A DNA stretch of 64,000 bases from Bacillota bacterium (GCA_023412665.1 JAEZCA010000029.1:1-64000); one strand, 5' to 3'. Counted from the first letter of the stretch, positions 42,117 to 51,899 are shown. The notes: generated from the sequence alone by a model not told the origin. Numbers and translations: made by a program.

Positions 42117-43109
42117 TCACTTTTCGGGTGCGTACATGACGACCCTGTCGCCTTCAAGTTCTACCTTCACCTTGTTCCTGCCCTTGAGTCCAAGGGCCTG
42201 TATATAGTCTGCCGGTATCTGCAGCCTGCCGGTCCGGTCAAGCACCACCAGCTCCTCATGGGCATCGTCGCCATGGCTTGTGAGCAGGTTGCCCATCTCC
42301 GCAAGCTCATCCGCATAAGACACCTTTCTTATGAATTCACTGCTGGTACGGCCGTCCCTGATGGCAACGACCCTGTCCACCTTGCGGGAAACCTGCCTGT
42401 CATGGGTAACAATGACTACAGTGATCCCGAAAGTATTGTTGAGTTCTCTAAAAACATCCAAAACATCCGCTGCAGTCTTACTGTCGACAGAGCCTGTGGG
42501 CTCGTCGGCCAGAAGCAGCTTCGGGCTGTTTGACAGAGCGATGGCGATCGCCACACGCTGCTGCTCACCGCCGGAGAGCTGGCTCAGCTTGTTGTTCCTC
42601 CTGTTCAGGAGCCCGACCATGTCAAGCAGCTGCAGTGCCCTGCTCCTTACATTCATCTTCCCTGTGAGCCTCATCGGCATTTCGACGTTCTCCTGGGCTG
42701 TAAGATAAGGCACAAGGTTTCTGCCGTTATTCTGCCATATGAAGCCAACGGTATCGCGTTTATATTTGATCAATTGTTGATCATTGAATTTCAGCAAGTC
42801 ATGCCCATCCACATACAATTTTCCTGCAGACGGCCTGTCAAGGCCGCCAAGCATATTGAGCAGCGTTGACTTACCGCTTCCGCTGTTGCCGATTATCGCC
42901 ATCAGCTCCCCTGCCTCGACAACCAGGTCAAGTCCTTGTAGCGCGACAACCTCCAGATCCTTTGTCTTGTAAATCTTGACCAGGTTCTCACACTCGATCA
43001 TTTTAGGACGTCCCGTCTGCTCTTCGCTCTGTTGCAAGCCGTCCTCCAAGCCTTCAGCTCCGGCTATATTTTCCGGTTGTACAGCTTTATCGGTATTTTC
43101 ATCTCGCAT
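42117..43109 (-). CDS. ABC exporter ATPase fused to an AbrB-like domain
   Basis: A 330-residue LolD/MacB-type ATPase. Walker A is GNSGSGKSTLLNMLGG, the signature LSGGEQQRVAIAIAL, Walker B LLLADEPTGSVDSK, and the switch His in VIVTHDRQVSR. Residues 1-36 are an extra polar N-terminus. Residues of about 285-330 (RTGRLQIPADYIQALG, then KVKVELEGDRVVMYAP) look like a SpoVT/AbrB swapped-hairpin, a DNA-binding or dimerisation fold, unusual on an ABC ATPase. It overlaps the second ATPase gene by 11 bases, so the two are co-translated. It is the last gene of the exporter operon. Confidence 0.88.
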   Translation of the reverse strand: MRDENTDKAVQPENIAGAEGLEDGLQQSEEQTGRPKMIECENLVKIYKTKDLEVVALQGLDLVVEAGELMAIIGNSGSGKSTLLNMLGGLDRPSAGKLYVDGHDLLKFNDQQLIKYKRDTVGFIWQNNGRNLVPYLTAQENVEMPMRLTGKMNVRSRALQLLDMVGLLNRRNNKLSQLSGGEQQRVAIAIALSNSPKLLLADEPTGSVDSKTAADVLDVFRELNNTFGITVVIVTHDRQVSRKVDRVVAIRDGRTSSEFIRKVSYADELAEMGNLLTSHGDDAHEELVVLDRTGRLQIPADYIQALGLKGRNKVKVELEGDRVVMYAPEK

Positions 43110-43779
43110 CAGTTATCTCACCATCCTCCAATGTCAGTACATGGTCCGCTATATCGATCATACTGGGGTCATGGGTGGTCATGACAACCGTAAGTCCTTC
43201 AAGCTCCACCAGATTCCTGAAAAGCTTGACAACCTGCAAACCCATATGTGTATCCAGTTCTGCAGTAGGCTCATCTGCAAAGACAATCGCCGGCCTGTGG
43301 GCTATTGCCCTGGCAATGGCAACTCTCTGCTGTTCTCCACCTGAGAGCTCATGAGGCCTGTGGTCCATTCTCTTGGCCAGTCCCACAAGCGACAGGCATT
43401 GCCTGGAGCGTTCATCCCTTCCCTTAGAACCGACTCCTGCTATTCTGAGGCCGAACTCAACATTTTCATACGCTGACATCATCGATATAAGCGCAACGGA
43501 TTGAAATACAAAGCCCATTTGCTTTCTTCTCAATTCGTTTTTTATTCTCTCTCCGGAATGTGTGATATCGGTTCCATTAAAATTTATCGTTCCGGAGTTC
43601 GGTTTGTCCAACGCCCCGAGAAGATTGATCAGCGTAGTTTTACCAGAGCCTGAACGGCCCCTCAGTATAGTGAGCTTCCCCTTTTCTATCTCAATGGAGA
43701 CATCCTTCAGGGCGTGGACTGTCACAGGGCCTGATTTAAAGTCTCTTATCAGTTTATCAGTTTTTATGATAGCACTCAT
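43099..43779 (-). CDS. ABC exporter ATPase (MacB/LolD-type)
   Basis: A 226-residue ATPase. Walker A GRSGSGKTTLINLLGA, Q-loop MGFVFQSVALI, signature LSGGEQQRVAIARAI, Walker B IVFADEPTAELD, and switch His in VVMTTHDPSM. The start at 43779 has GGAGGTATGT upstream; the frame extends to 43791, but that ATG lies at the ribosome site. It lies between the large permease and the AbrB-fused ATPase. The exporter has thus two different ATPases for one large permease gene, and they may form a heterodimer. Confidence 0.92.
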   Translation of the reverse strand: MSAIIKTDKLIRDFKSGPVTVHALKDVSIEIEKGKLTILRGRSGSGKTTLINLLGALDKPNSGTINFNGTDITHSGERIKNELRRKQMGFVFQSVALISMMSAYENVEFGLRIAGVGSKGRDERSRQCLSLVGLAKRMDHRPHELSGGEQQRVAIARAIAHRPAIVFADEPTAELDTHMGLQVVKLFRNLVELEGLTVVMTTHDPSMIDIADHVLTLEDGEITDAR

Positions 43780-43829
43780 ACATACCTCCATAAGCTGACT
43801 GCAATACAGCGGTTCCTCCTATTGCAGGC

Positions 43830-46679
43830 TCAATCCTCTCCAAGCTTGACAGCCTGGTCGATCTTAATCCTGGAAATTATCCTCCAGAGTATCAGGAACC
43901 CCATTGTGATCATAGTTCCGATCACTGCATATACCTTTATATAATCCGCTCCGTTTGCCATTATCTTGAATGGAGGAACCTGGTCCGCCGAGCTGTACAT
44001 GATCTGCAGAAGCGGTATGAAAAGATCTCCGGTGATCCCGCCTATCAAAATTCCGATGAGTATGGCAGCACCTGATACAAGTATCTGCTCGCAGGCCAGC
44101 ATGCCTATCACCTTTGTCAGCGACATGCCCATTGCCCTCAATATACCAAACTGCAGCACCCTGCCCTGTATCGATATTATCCAGTATATCAGGAATCCCA
44201 GCAGGCTTATGAGCATTGATGCAATAAAGCCGAGTGTGAGCATACCGTTCATTCCCTGAAGCAATGCATCGTTTTTCATCTTCACAAGCTCCTGGTCGGT
44301 ATATTGGAGCTTGACTAGCTTTATATCCTTTTCTGTGATTTTATCATTGATCTGCTTGTCGGTTGCATCCTCCGTCTTCTTTATCCAAACCTCATAGGGC
44401 TGCAGCGCCATCTTGTTCTGGATGTATGACAGATTGGCAACGATCAGCCCGGGTGCATCCTTGCCCTTTGAAATCGGATTGGGATTGTAGGTAGGCCAGT
44501 AATCGACAAAGGCATAAATCACGCCTTCCAAATAATTCTGGTCGCCCCAGGATATATGGATGGTGTCGCCCTCCTTGAGCTTATATTTCTCCTTAAGATT
44601 TGTCGAAACCAGGAATGACTTTGGGGCATCGACCATCAGATTGATGTATTCATTTATATGGTGGGACAGCAGATCATTTCTGAACCACGCGACCTTCGCA
44701 AACTCATTGGGTACGATCCCCATTATGTTTATGTTGTCCGCCCAATCCATCGTCGTCTGCATGACGCCATTATCCACATAGAGCACCTTGGTGGCAAGCT
44801 CTGCCCCCGGAAGGCTTGTGTAATCGTTGAAATTAGGTTCATAATACCGAAGGGGAGGCTGCTTTACCTTGTCCTTTTCCGCCTGAGGCAGGCCCGGCAT
44901 CACCGGAACCTGGTTATCCTCCCATATTGCCTTCAGTCGAACATCAGCACCGATGGAATATCTGATTTTGTCTTCAATATTTTTATTCACCGTTCTGGCA
45001 GAATTTGCATTGAACAATCCCGTTGATATTGCGAGTATTATAAACAGCATCAGGAACTGCTCCTGCCCCCTGGATCTGCCCACCTGCACCAGTGATATGT
45101 AGGGTACGGGAGACCAGAACCTTCTGCCCAGCCAGTATATAAATCTGATCAGGTACGGATAGAGCCTTATGAACAGCAGTCCGGCGCCAAGGACGAATAC
45201 TGTCGACGTCAGGAACAAAAGCGGATCTATCTGCAGTTCACCTGCCGATATGCCGGTGGCTTCCAGCACCTTCTGCTGCTGCTGATACCTGTAGATCCCG
45301 TAACCCGCTATGAGAAGCAATACTATGTCCAGGAAGAACTTCTTCCAGATGGCTGCCTTTTTCACTCGAGATTTTTCCTGCTTGTATTTTACAATCGTGC
45401 TGCGGGATGCTGCAACGACAGGTGCAAGCATTGTAATGATCATTACAAGCACCGCACCCAATGAATACATATATACCTTCGGATTCAATGAAACCGGCAG
45501 CGCAGTCCTTTGTACAAATTCCATAAAGCCGTTTGACGACCCCAGAATGCCGCAAATGAAGATCCCGAGAAGAGGTCCGAATATAAATGCCACACCGCCT
45601 ATCAGTCCGCTTTCAATCAGATAACTGAGGAATATCTGGCCTTTGCTGGCTCCTCTGCTCTTGAACACATTGATGGTGTTCTCATCGTGGCTGACGATGA
45701 GCTGCGACACCATGAAAATGTAGAAGGTAAGCATCATAAGTACAGGAACGGTAAGTACCCACAGCATGTTCCGGAGCTGGCCTGCCCGCTCATTATACTG
45801 GCTTAGTATGGTGCTTACGGGCATTTCAAAATCCAGGCTGCTTTTATATTTTGCATACCACTTTTCCTGCTCTTCGTATACATTTGCAAGTTTTGAAAGA
45901 TTTCCAAGCGATATGCTGTGGTAATCAAATCCGCAATTCCACTGTGCTTCCGTGACCATGCCGGTTTCGTCAGTAAGGAATTCCCTGCCGAATAATTCAA
46001 AGTCCATCATGAATTCCATGTTGTGCTTTGACAGTCCATGGTTCCAGTAGACATCGTTTGCATCCTTGTAGGTGTACACACCCACCAGCTTGACCCTGCA
46101 AGCTTCAGTATATTCATCGGCCGGGTTCAGAAGTATGTATTCCTTGTCCAGCAGCAGGTTCTGCATTTTCATCGCCTGCTGGGATGCGATCACTTCGATG
46201 ACACCGTCAACCTTTTCCTTGGAATACATTCTTCCGTTTGTGATCCTTATATGGTCATCAATGCCGGAGAGCGTTCCAAGCTGCGCATACATCAGATCGC
46301 TTGTGTGATCGTACTTTTCCTCTATAGTGAGAGGAATATTAAGATTCCCCATTGTAATGCCCTGTGAAACATAAAGCAAGGGCAGATCAAGCTGAGGTAT
46401 CCTCTTTGTAACTATCTCCTTATCAAAATAGCGCAGCGCCTTTACCCTGTCTTCATTCTTGAAATTATAATTAAGCGTCGCCGTAACCTGATATTCTCCG
46501 GGAAATTTTCCTGTTTCCAGTTGATAATTTTCCATATCCTTGGTCAGCATTCTTTGCATTATGCCATCGGTGTATATCGGTATACAACTGACCAGGGCCG
46601 TTGCCAGGATAGATCCCAAAAGCAGGCATATTATCATCCAGAAGTTGCTGAACATCCTTCTGAGTACTGTCTTGAGCAA
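43830..46679 (-). CDS. FtsX-like permease of a MacAB-type exporter
   Basis: A 949-residue membrane protein with two FtsX-like regions. A first membrane helix is near the N-terminus, a large extracytoplasmic part follows, and FtsX segments lie at about 310-440 and 810-945. The fourth-helix-pair arrangement is typical of MacB/LolE permeases. The start is taken as a TTG at 46679 (LLKTVLRRMFSNFWM), with GGAGG 9 bases upstream; the frame goes on to a GTG at 46733 without a ribosome site. The family exports peptides, antibiotics or lipoproteins; the substrate is unknown. It lies between adaptor and ATPases. Confidence 0.88.
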   Translation of the reverse strand: MLKTVLRRMFSNFWMIICLLLGSILATALVSCIPIYTDGIMQRMLTKDMENYQLETGKFPGEYQVTATLNYNFKNEDRVKALRYFDKEIVTKRIPQLDLPLLYVSQGITMGNLNIPLTIEEKYDHTSDLMYAQLGTLSGIDDHIRITNGRMYSKEKVDGVIEVIASQQAMKMQNLLLDKEYILLNPADEYTEACRVKLVGVYTYKDANDVYWNHGLSKHNMEFMMDFELFGREFLTDETGMVTEAQWNCGFDYHSISLGNLSKLANVYEEQEKWYAKYKSSLDFEMPVSTILSQYNERAGQLRNMLWVLTVPVLMMLTFYIFMVSQLIVSHDENTINVFKSRGASKGQIFLSYLIESGLIGGVAFIFGPLLGIFICGILGSSNGFMEFVQRTALPVSLNPKVYMYSLGAVLVMIITMLAPVVAASRSTIVKYKQEKSRVKKAAIWKKFFLDIVLLLIAGYGIYRYQQQQKVLEATGISAGELQIDPLLFLTSTVFVLGAGLLFIRLYPYLIRFIYWLGRRFWSPVPYISLVQVGRSRGQEQFLMLFIILAISTGLFNANSARTVNKNIEDKIRYSIGADVRLKAIWEDNQVPVMPGLPQAEKDKVKQPPLRYYEPNFNDYTSLPGAELATKVLYVDNGVMQTTMDWADNINIMGIVPNEFAKVAWFRNDLLSHHINEYINLMVDAPKSFLVSTNLKEKYKLKEGDTIHISWGDQNYLEGVIYAFVDYWPTYNPNPISKGKDAPGLIVANLSYIQNKMALQPYEVWIKKTEDATDKQINDKITEKDIKLVKLQYTDQELVKMKNDALLQGMNGMLTLGFIASMLISLLGFLIYWIISIQGRVLQFGILRAMGMSLTKVIGMLACEQILVSGAAILIGILIGGITGDLFIPLLQIMYSSADQVPPFKIMANGADYIKVYAVIGTMITMGFLILWRIISRIKIDQAVKLGED

Positions 46680-46743
46680 ACCAAAGCGCCTCCATTCCGG
46701 GGCTGCTGCGATGTCCGGTAAAACCGCGAGCACCGCAAAAGCC

Positions 46744-47790
46744 TTATCTGATTATGATCAGTTCTCCCTCTTCGAGGCCTTTGATTACTTCGGCCTCCGT
46801 GTCATTCTGTATGCCGACCTCAATATCACGTTCTTCCCTGATATTGTCCTTCAACACATTGACAAATTTCCTGTTGGCAAAGTTATTGATGACCTGCTTG
46901 GGAACTATGATTACATCCTCCTGTTTTTCAAGCGTCAGGCTGATGGTTGCGTTCTTTCCGATCTTGACGCCCTCGGGAATGTTGTCCACCTTCAGGAATA
47001 CCGATTTTTTAGTCTGTTCGTCCGCATCCTCAGGAGCTTCAGCGGGTGTCATTGTTACCTCGGCGTCATAATCCTCATTATCGATCTTTACGGTGGCCTT
47101 CATGCCTAAGCTGAAGCTGTTCACCTTGTCCTGGGAGTATCTCAGCTGGAGCTGTGTCGGATCGGCTACCCTGACGAGGGTCTGATATGCGTTCACATAT
47201 TCTCCGAGCTTTGTGTTTGTGACATATACGACCTGGCCGTCTATTGGAGAAACAAGCCTTGCCCTCTGCAGCTCAGTTTTCAGATTTTCGAGCTTCAGCA
47301 GGTTCGATTCATAATCCAGCTTTGCCATCTCCAACTCTGTTTTACTGCCGCCATCTATTTCATAACGGGCCTTCGAGTCGTCGTAAAGCAGCTGGGACCT
47401 CTTCACTGCCAGCTCCTGCAGGTTGATGTCATTGACGATGTTTTCGGTATCTATCTCGGCAAGCACATCACCCTTTTTGACATTCTGGCCAAGCACGGCA
47501 TAAACTTCTTTCAGTCTGCCGCCCCTGTCTTCAAAAAACAGATCCTTCTGAGATACGGAGACAAAGCTGCCGGAGCATCTGATCGTGTTCTCGATAGTGC
47601 CTCTCTTGACATCAATAGTCTCATAGGAGATTTCGTCAGGCACTTTTATCGGCGGGGCAAGTACTTCCTCCTCCTTTGGAAAGAAATAGCATCCGGAGAG
47701 TGCCACCGTAAGAAAAGTAGCAAGAAATACTGTAACCAAACTGCGAAAGATTTTGCTGCGCTTGCTTTGATAAATTCTAGTTGGATTCAA
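46744..47790 (-). CDS. Membrane-fusion (HlyD/MacA-type) adaptor lipoprotein
   Basis: A 348-residue adaptor with a lipobox (ALSGC), a lipoyl-like hairpin (about 85-210) and beta-barrel parts. The motif AEIDTENIVNDINLQELAVK is typical of the coiled-coil arm. It should anchor the exporter outside the membrane in a Gram-positive cell. The start is placed at a TTG at 47790, since GAGG lies 8 bases upstream; a GTG at 47832 is in frame but adds 14 residues before the signal. It leads the operon and is divergent from the sensor kinase. Confidence 0.88.
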   Translation of the reverse strand: MNPTRIYQSKRSKIFRSLVTVFLATFLTVALSGCYFFPKEEEVLAPPIKVPDEISYETIDVKRGTIENTIRCSGSFVSVSQKDLFFEDRGGRLKEVYAVLGQNVKKGDVLAEIDTENIVNDINLQELAVKRSQLLYDDSKARYEIDGGSKTELEMAKLDYESNLLKLENLKTELQRARLVSPIDGQVVYVTNTKLGEYVNAYQTLVRVADPTQLQLRYSQDKVNSFSLGMKATVKIDNEDYDAEVTMTPAEAPEDADEQTKKSVFLKVDNIPEGVKIGKNATISLTLEKQEDVIIVPKQVINNFANRKFVNVLKDNIREERDIEVGIQNDTEAEVIKGLEEGELIIIR

Positions 47791-47849
47791 TATCAACACC
47801 TCACGATAAAAGTCAGATTCACCCAATTTCACTCTATTGTAACATTATG

Positions 47850-47935
47850 GACTGCATTTAGGTAGATGTTTTTTTTTAGGTATTGGTGCTTTTTTTTATA
47901 CAGCGAGTCGGTTGGTGTTTGCTTTTTTTGTATAT
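47850..47935. promoter_or_regulatory. T-tract direct repeats between exporter and sensor kinase
   Basis: Three repeats, each a GGTA/GGTT-TGT word followed by an 8-9 base T-run, occur at about 47858, 47876 and 47908 in the shared intergenic region. Their spacing (18-32 bases) fits direct-repeat sites of AraC-type response regulators. No protein data support this. Confidence 0.3.
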
Positions 47936-47965
47936 ATTTTATAAAATAACAATGAGGTGTACATA

Positions 47966-49813
47966 ATGAAAATATTTCCTGTCCGTCGCAGCAAGTCGCC
48001 CCGTAAAGCGCAAAGCATCAGTAAGCTGTACATGAGACTCAAATCGAAGATCACCATGTACTTTTTTCTGCTTGTTATGATCCCGGCTGTATTGACAGCT
48101 TCAATACTGTATTTTCATACCCGTTCACTCGTGAGAGAAATGTCTTACAGAGCGGCGGTTTCAAGGATATCTCAGGAAAAGGAGTTCATCGGCAAGTACC
48201 TTGATGAACTGAAGCTCGCCATATATACGGCTGCCTCGTCAATGGAGGCTTCTGATGCGCATTATCTCACAAATACAGCCACAGGCAAAAGGGGCTCGGA
48301 AATATTGTCTGCGATGATAGAGGACAACTTCTCACCGGTGCAGCAAAATGCATTATCGGCAGTTTATGTAATAGATGAAAGCGGTATAAATGCAGCCTTT
48401 GGACCTGATTCCGCGGATGCGGCCATCAGCAGCCCTGCATCACAGAAGTGGTTTGTGGATGCGGCTGCAAACGCGGGTAGTGTTGTTATGCTAGGTACCG
48501 TACAGCGTTTTTATTCAGAAGGCGTCAACAAAATAGTCCTGAGTGCGGCAAAATCGATAAACGACGAAGCATATACAGGATCACAGGCTGTCCTGCTCTT
48601 TGATTTCAACTTCAGCATTCTTTCGGATCTGCTTACAGCTTCGGATAGATACGACCCATCCTCCCTCTCCGGATACAAGTCTGCAGAAAGGCTCATCCTC
48701 GACAGGGATGGCAATATACTTTACAGCCGCGACAGGGGAAAGCTGACCACAAAAGCCGATGAGACAATAATTTCAGCAGTGAAAAACAGAGAAGAAAATT
48801 TTATCTCTGTCAATTACGATGACTCTGATTATTTCATGACCTTTGTATTTTATGATAATCCGGGCTGGACCTTCATTGACCTCAATCCAGCCTCAAATGT
48901 TTCTGACCGCCTGTGGCTGCGCAGTCCGATACTTACAGTCACCCTTGTATTATTCGGCCTGGTGCTTTTGATATATCTGGGTGTTGCATTGGGATTGCTC
49001 AAGCCTATCAATGAGCTGACAGCAGTCATTTCAGACTATGAGAACCAGTATCCCGGTGCCGAAGGGCAGATACCCCTGCTCCAGGTACGTAAAAACAACT
49101 CTGCTGCAGGCAGCACCTCAGATGTAGACTATCTGATCAATAAGATAAGCAGCATTAAACTGAGCCAAAAGGAAGCCGAGCTTAACTCACTGCAGAACCA
49201 GATCAATCCGCATTTTCTGTACAATACGCTGGAATCCATACGCGGCGCGGCGCTTTACCACGGGATTCACGAGATTGCCTCCATGTCCAAATCCCTGTCG
49301 CTGCTCTTTCGCTACAGCATAAGCGAGCGGGTCCTGGTTTCCGTAAAGGAGGAGCTCCAGCATCTTGAAAACTATATATCGATACAGAATTTCAGATTTG
49401 AGGATAAATTCGAGCTTCAATACAACATTCCGCCTGAGCTGATGAATTACAAAATACTTAAGCTCACACTACAGCCGCTGATTGAGAATTCAATCAAGCA
49501 TGGTCTTGAAATGAAGCTGGGAAAGGGAACGATAAAAATTGAAATATTGTCTCTTGAAAGCAACATAAAAATAATCATATCCGATGACGGTCTCGGTATA
49601 CCGCCGAAAAAACTGGAAGAACTGAACAAATCCCTTGCAAGTGATAAAAGCAGGAATACAGACGAAAGTGTACGTACCGGAACCGGCATAGGCGTAATGA
49701 ATGTCAACTCCCGTATCAAGCTTTACTTCGGTGAGCAGTATGGGTTGAAGTTCAGAGATGCGCTGGCCGGTACCACGGTAGAAATAACGCTGCCTGCTGT
49801 AAAAGAAAACTAG
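47966..49813 (+). CDS. YesM-type sensor histidine kinase
   Basis: A 615-residue membrane kinase. A first helix is at about 30-55 (MYFFLLVMIPAVLTASILYF), a large extracytoplasmic sensing part follows (about 56-320), then a second helix near 330-350 and a HAMP-like linker. The His phosphorylation motif is NQINPHFLYNTLESIR. The HATPase domain has N-box ENSIKHGLEM, G1 ISDDGLGIPPK and G2 GTGIGVMNVNSR. GAGG lies 8 bases upstream of ATG 47966; GTG 47957 overlaps that site. Twelve bases separate it from the response regulator. Confidence 0.92.
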   Translation: MKIFPVRRSKSPRKAQSISKLYMRLKSKITMYFFLLVMIPAVLTASILYFHTRSLVREMSYRAAVSRISQEKEFIGKYLDELKLAIYTAASSMEASDAHYLTNTATGKRGSEILSAMIEDNFSPVQQNALSAVYVIDESGINAAFGPDSADAAISSPASQKWFVDAAANAGSVVMLGTVQRFYSEGVNKIVLSAAKSINDEAYTGSQAVLLFDFNFSILSDLLTASDRYDPSSLSGYKSAERLILDRDGNILYSRDRGKLTTKADETIISAVKNREENFISVNYDDSDYFMTFVFYDNPGWTFIDLNPASNVSDRLWLRSPILTVTLVLFGLVLLIYLGVALGLLKPINELTAVISDYENQYPGAEGQIPLLQVRKNNSAAGSTSDVDYLINKISSIKLSQKEAELNSLQNQINPHFLYNTLESIRGAALYHGIHEIASMSKSLSLLFRYSISERVLVSVKEELQHLENYISIQNFRFEDKFELQYNIPPELMNYKILKLTLQPLIENSIKHGLEMKLGKGTIKIEILSLESNIKIIISDDGLGIPPKKLEELNKSLASDKSRNTDESVRTGTGIGVMNVNSRIKLYFGEQYGLKFRDALAGTTVEITLPAVKEN

Positions 49814-49825
49814 GAGGCTGATGTT

Positions 49826-51430
49826 ATGCTCAAGCTTATTATTGCAGATGACGAAAAGTGGGTAAGGACCGCAATAAAATCCATTATACCGTTTGAAGAG
49901 CTCGATCTGGTCCTGTCCAGTGAAGCAGCAAACGGAATAGAGGCTCTGGAGCTCTGCCGCCGGCATGAACCTGACATACTGCTGACAGACATAATGATGC
50001 CCGGGCTGAATGGTCTGGAGCTGATAAGCGAAATAAAAAATATACTGCCCAATATCAAAATTGCTGTGATCAGCGGCTATAACGATTTTGAATATGCTAA
50101 AACAGCCATGAAATACGGAATTAAGGACTATCTTCTGAAGCCGGTGGATGAAAATGAATTGGTACAGGTCCTTGAGAGCATTATTAATGATCTAAGAGAA
50201 GCAGAAAGGCAGAACAGAGAAAAGGAAACCAGACAGGAGCAGTATGAAAAAGCGTTCCCTGTTATGTGCGAAGCATTCCTTAATAGGCTTATTTCACGTA
50301 ACAACATGACTGTGGAAAACATAAAAAATGAATTCAAAAAATACTGCATCAGCTTTGAAAACAGCAGTTCCTTCATTCTATGTCTGACGGCGACCGATGA
50401 GAATTCCAGGTATGGCGGCGCACCTGAAATATATTTGCATTATAAGACACTGGTAAAAAGGTGTATGAAAAGATATGCCGGCGCAGTCACGTTTCCGCTG
50501 GAGCAGGATAAAAGCCTGCTTGTTTCACTGGCATGCGGTGATAAAGCCGCGCGTGGGATCGAAAAGGCATTTGGCATCTGCCGTCGCATATTGGATAGGA
50601 AGTATGATCTTAGTATATCATGCGGAGTCAGCGGAGAGTCACATACGCCGTGTATGATACAGAAGCTGTTCCCGGATGCTGCGCAGGCGCTGGAGACCAG
50701 ATTCTGGAACGGCCGGGGCACTTTGGCTCGGTTTACGGCCGGCTGCCTGTCAGGTGATCCAAAGCTTTCATTATCCGAGGAAGCGCTCAACAAGATAATA
50801 CTGAACATCAAGCTTTCGAATCTACAAACAGCAGTGTCGTATATTGAAGGTGTTACCAAAACGCTTATGATGGTAAACAAAGGCTGCAAACCGGAGCTTG
50901 TAAAAGAGTTTTACTGGCAATTCATACAGTCGATCATTATAATGCTCAATATCCAGCTTCCGTTCCTCCGGCAGGAGTCGACTGTTTCAGGCGAACAGCC
51001 ATATGAAAGGATAAGGGACACGATATTCATGTCCGACCTGGATGGATATGTGAAGGATCTGCTTGAGCATATATTCGATTTTTATCATGACCGGAATCCT
51101 GTGGACAGTACGAACCTGATTGAAAATGCCAAGAAGGTGATCGAAAGCAACTATGCCGGCGACATCAGCCTGGAACAGGTTGCACGACATGTGCATCTGA
51201 GCCCTGCCTATCTGAGCGAGCTTTTCAAGAAGCAAACAGGCATGAGCTTCATAGATTACAAAACAATAATCAGGATCGAGAATGCAAAGAAGCTGATCAT
51301 GATACCTTCGATGACAATAAGCGAAGTAAGCACGAAGGTAGGCTACACGGACCCTAAATACTTCAGCAAGCTCTTCAAAAAAATCACCGGCAAAACCATC
51401 TTCGAATACAAGAAGGGCGGGGACATTTAG
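49826..51430 (+). CDS. YesN-type response regulator with AraC HTH
   Basis: A 534-residue regulator. The receiver domain (about 1-125) has acidic pocket residues IIADDEKWV, phospho-acceptor Asp in LLTDIMMPGLNG and Lys in KDYLLKPVDE. A long linker (about 130-420) follows. The AraC domain (about 425-534) has HTH one ISLEQVARHVHLSPAYLSEL and HTH two SEVSTKVGYTDPKYFSKLFK. GGAGG lies 8 bases upstream of the ATG. Likely target is the divergent exporter; this is inference from position. Confidence 0.93.
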   Translation: MLKLIIADDEKWVRTAIKSIIPFEELDLVLSSEAANGIEALELCRRHEPDILLTDIMMPGLNGLELISEIKNILPNIKIAVISGYNDFEYAKTAMKYGIKDYLLKPVDENELVQVLESIINDLREAERQNREKETRQEQYEKAFPVMCEAFLNRLISRNNMTVENIKNEFKKYCISFENSSSFILCLTATDENSRYGGAPEIYLHYKTLVKRCMKRYAGAVTFPLEQDKSLLVSLACGDKAARGIEKAFGICRRILDRKYDLSISCGVSGESHTPCMIQKLFPDAAQALETRFWNGRGTLARFTAGCLSGDPKLSLSEEALNKIILNIKLSNLQTAVSYIEGVTKTLMMVNKGCKPELVKEFYWQFIQSIIIMLNIQLPFLRQESTVSGEQPYERIRDTIFMSDLDGYVKDLLEHIFDFYHDRNPVDSTNLIENAKKVIESNYAGDISLEQVARHVHLSPAYLSELFKKQTGMSFIDYKTIIRIENAKKLIMIPSMTISEVSTKVGYTDPKYFSKLFKKITGKTIFEYKKGGDI

Positions 51431-51441
51431 CATAGCAGAGT

Positions 51442-51461
51442 CGCTCACAGATGCGGCAGGG
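51442..51461. repeat. Fragment of the 164-bp repeat
   Basis: CGCTCACAGATGCGGCAGGG is identical to the 5' end of the repeat at 41838. It lies just after the response-regulator stop. Confidence 0.6.
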
Positions 51462-51510
51462 CGGGCTGCAGGAGCCTAGCTAACAACATTTTCTTGTGGC
51501 ATATTAACCG

Positions 51511-51705
51511 TAAATGCTCAAATTTGCAGCTTTAGGCAACCAAAACCACCTTGGCTGCTCAAATTTGCAGCTTTAGGCAACCAAAACCACCTCGGCTGCT
51601 CAATTTTGCAGGTTTAGGCAACCAAAACCACCTCGGCTGCTCAATTTTGCAGGTTTAGGCAACCAAAACCACCTTGGCTGCTCAATTTTGCAGGTTTAGG
51701 CATAG
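51511..51705. repeat. Tandem repeats of exactly 41 bp
   Basis: Units at 51553-51593, 51594-51634 and 51635-51675 are each exactly 41 bases (GGCTGCTCAA start, ending CCAAAACCACC with a C or T). A partial leads in from 51511 and a truncated one ends at 51705. Within each unit GCTGCTCAAATTTGCAGC or its variant is a near-palindrome. The units differ by a few bases. The 485-base gap holds these repeats, a fragment of the 164-bp repeat, and the palindrome at 51847. Confidence 0.9.
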
Positions 51706-51846
51706 AATTCAGGTTATTCTATTGATATTTTTCCATACAGAGGAGACATAATCCACAATGCCTGTCATTATGTTTATTCATAGTACCTTGTTTTACTACC
51801 TATTAATCCCATTACTTGATTTTTTGAGCAGCACAGTACAAGTCAA

Positions 51847-51899
51847 CAGGGGGCATTTCTTGTCAATCAAGAAATGTCCCCTGTATAGAAATGTCCCCT
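51847..51899. repeat. REP-like palindrome downstream of gpmI
   Basis: A 16-base stem with one G-U pair (51847-51862 with 51868-51883; CAGGGG-ATTTCTTG type) and a 5-base loop, followed by an orphan half (AGAAATGTCCCCT) to 51899. It is the same family as the palindrome at 53633-53681. Both flank gpmI. Confidence 0.75.

Noticed and set aside
51511..51705. A CRISPR array
   Set aside because: The whole 41-base unit repeats, with no unique spacers and no cas genes. It is a simple tandem repeat.
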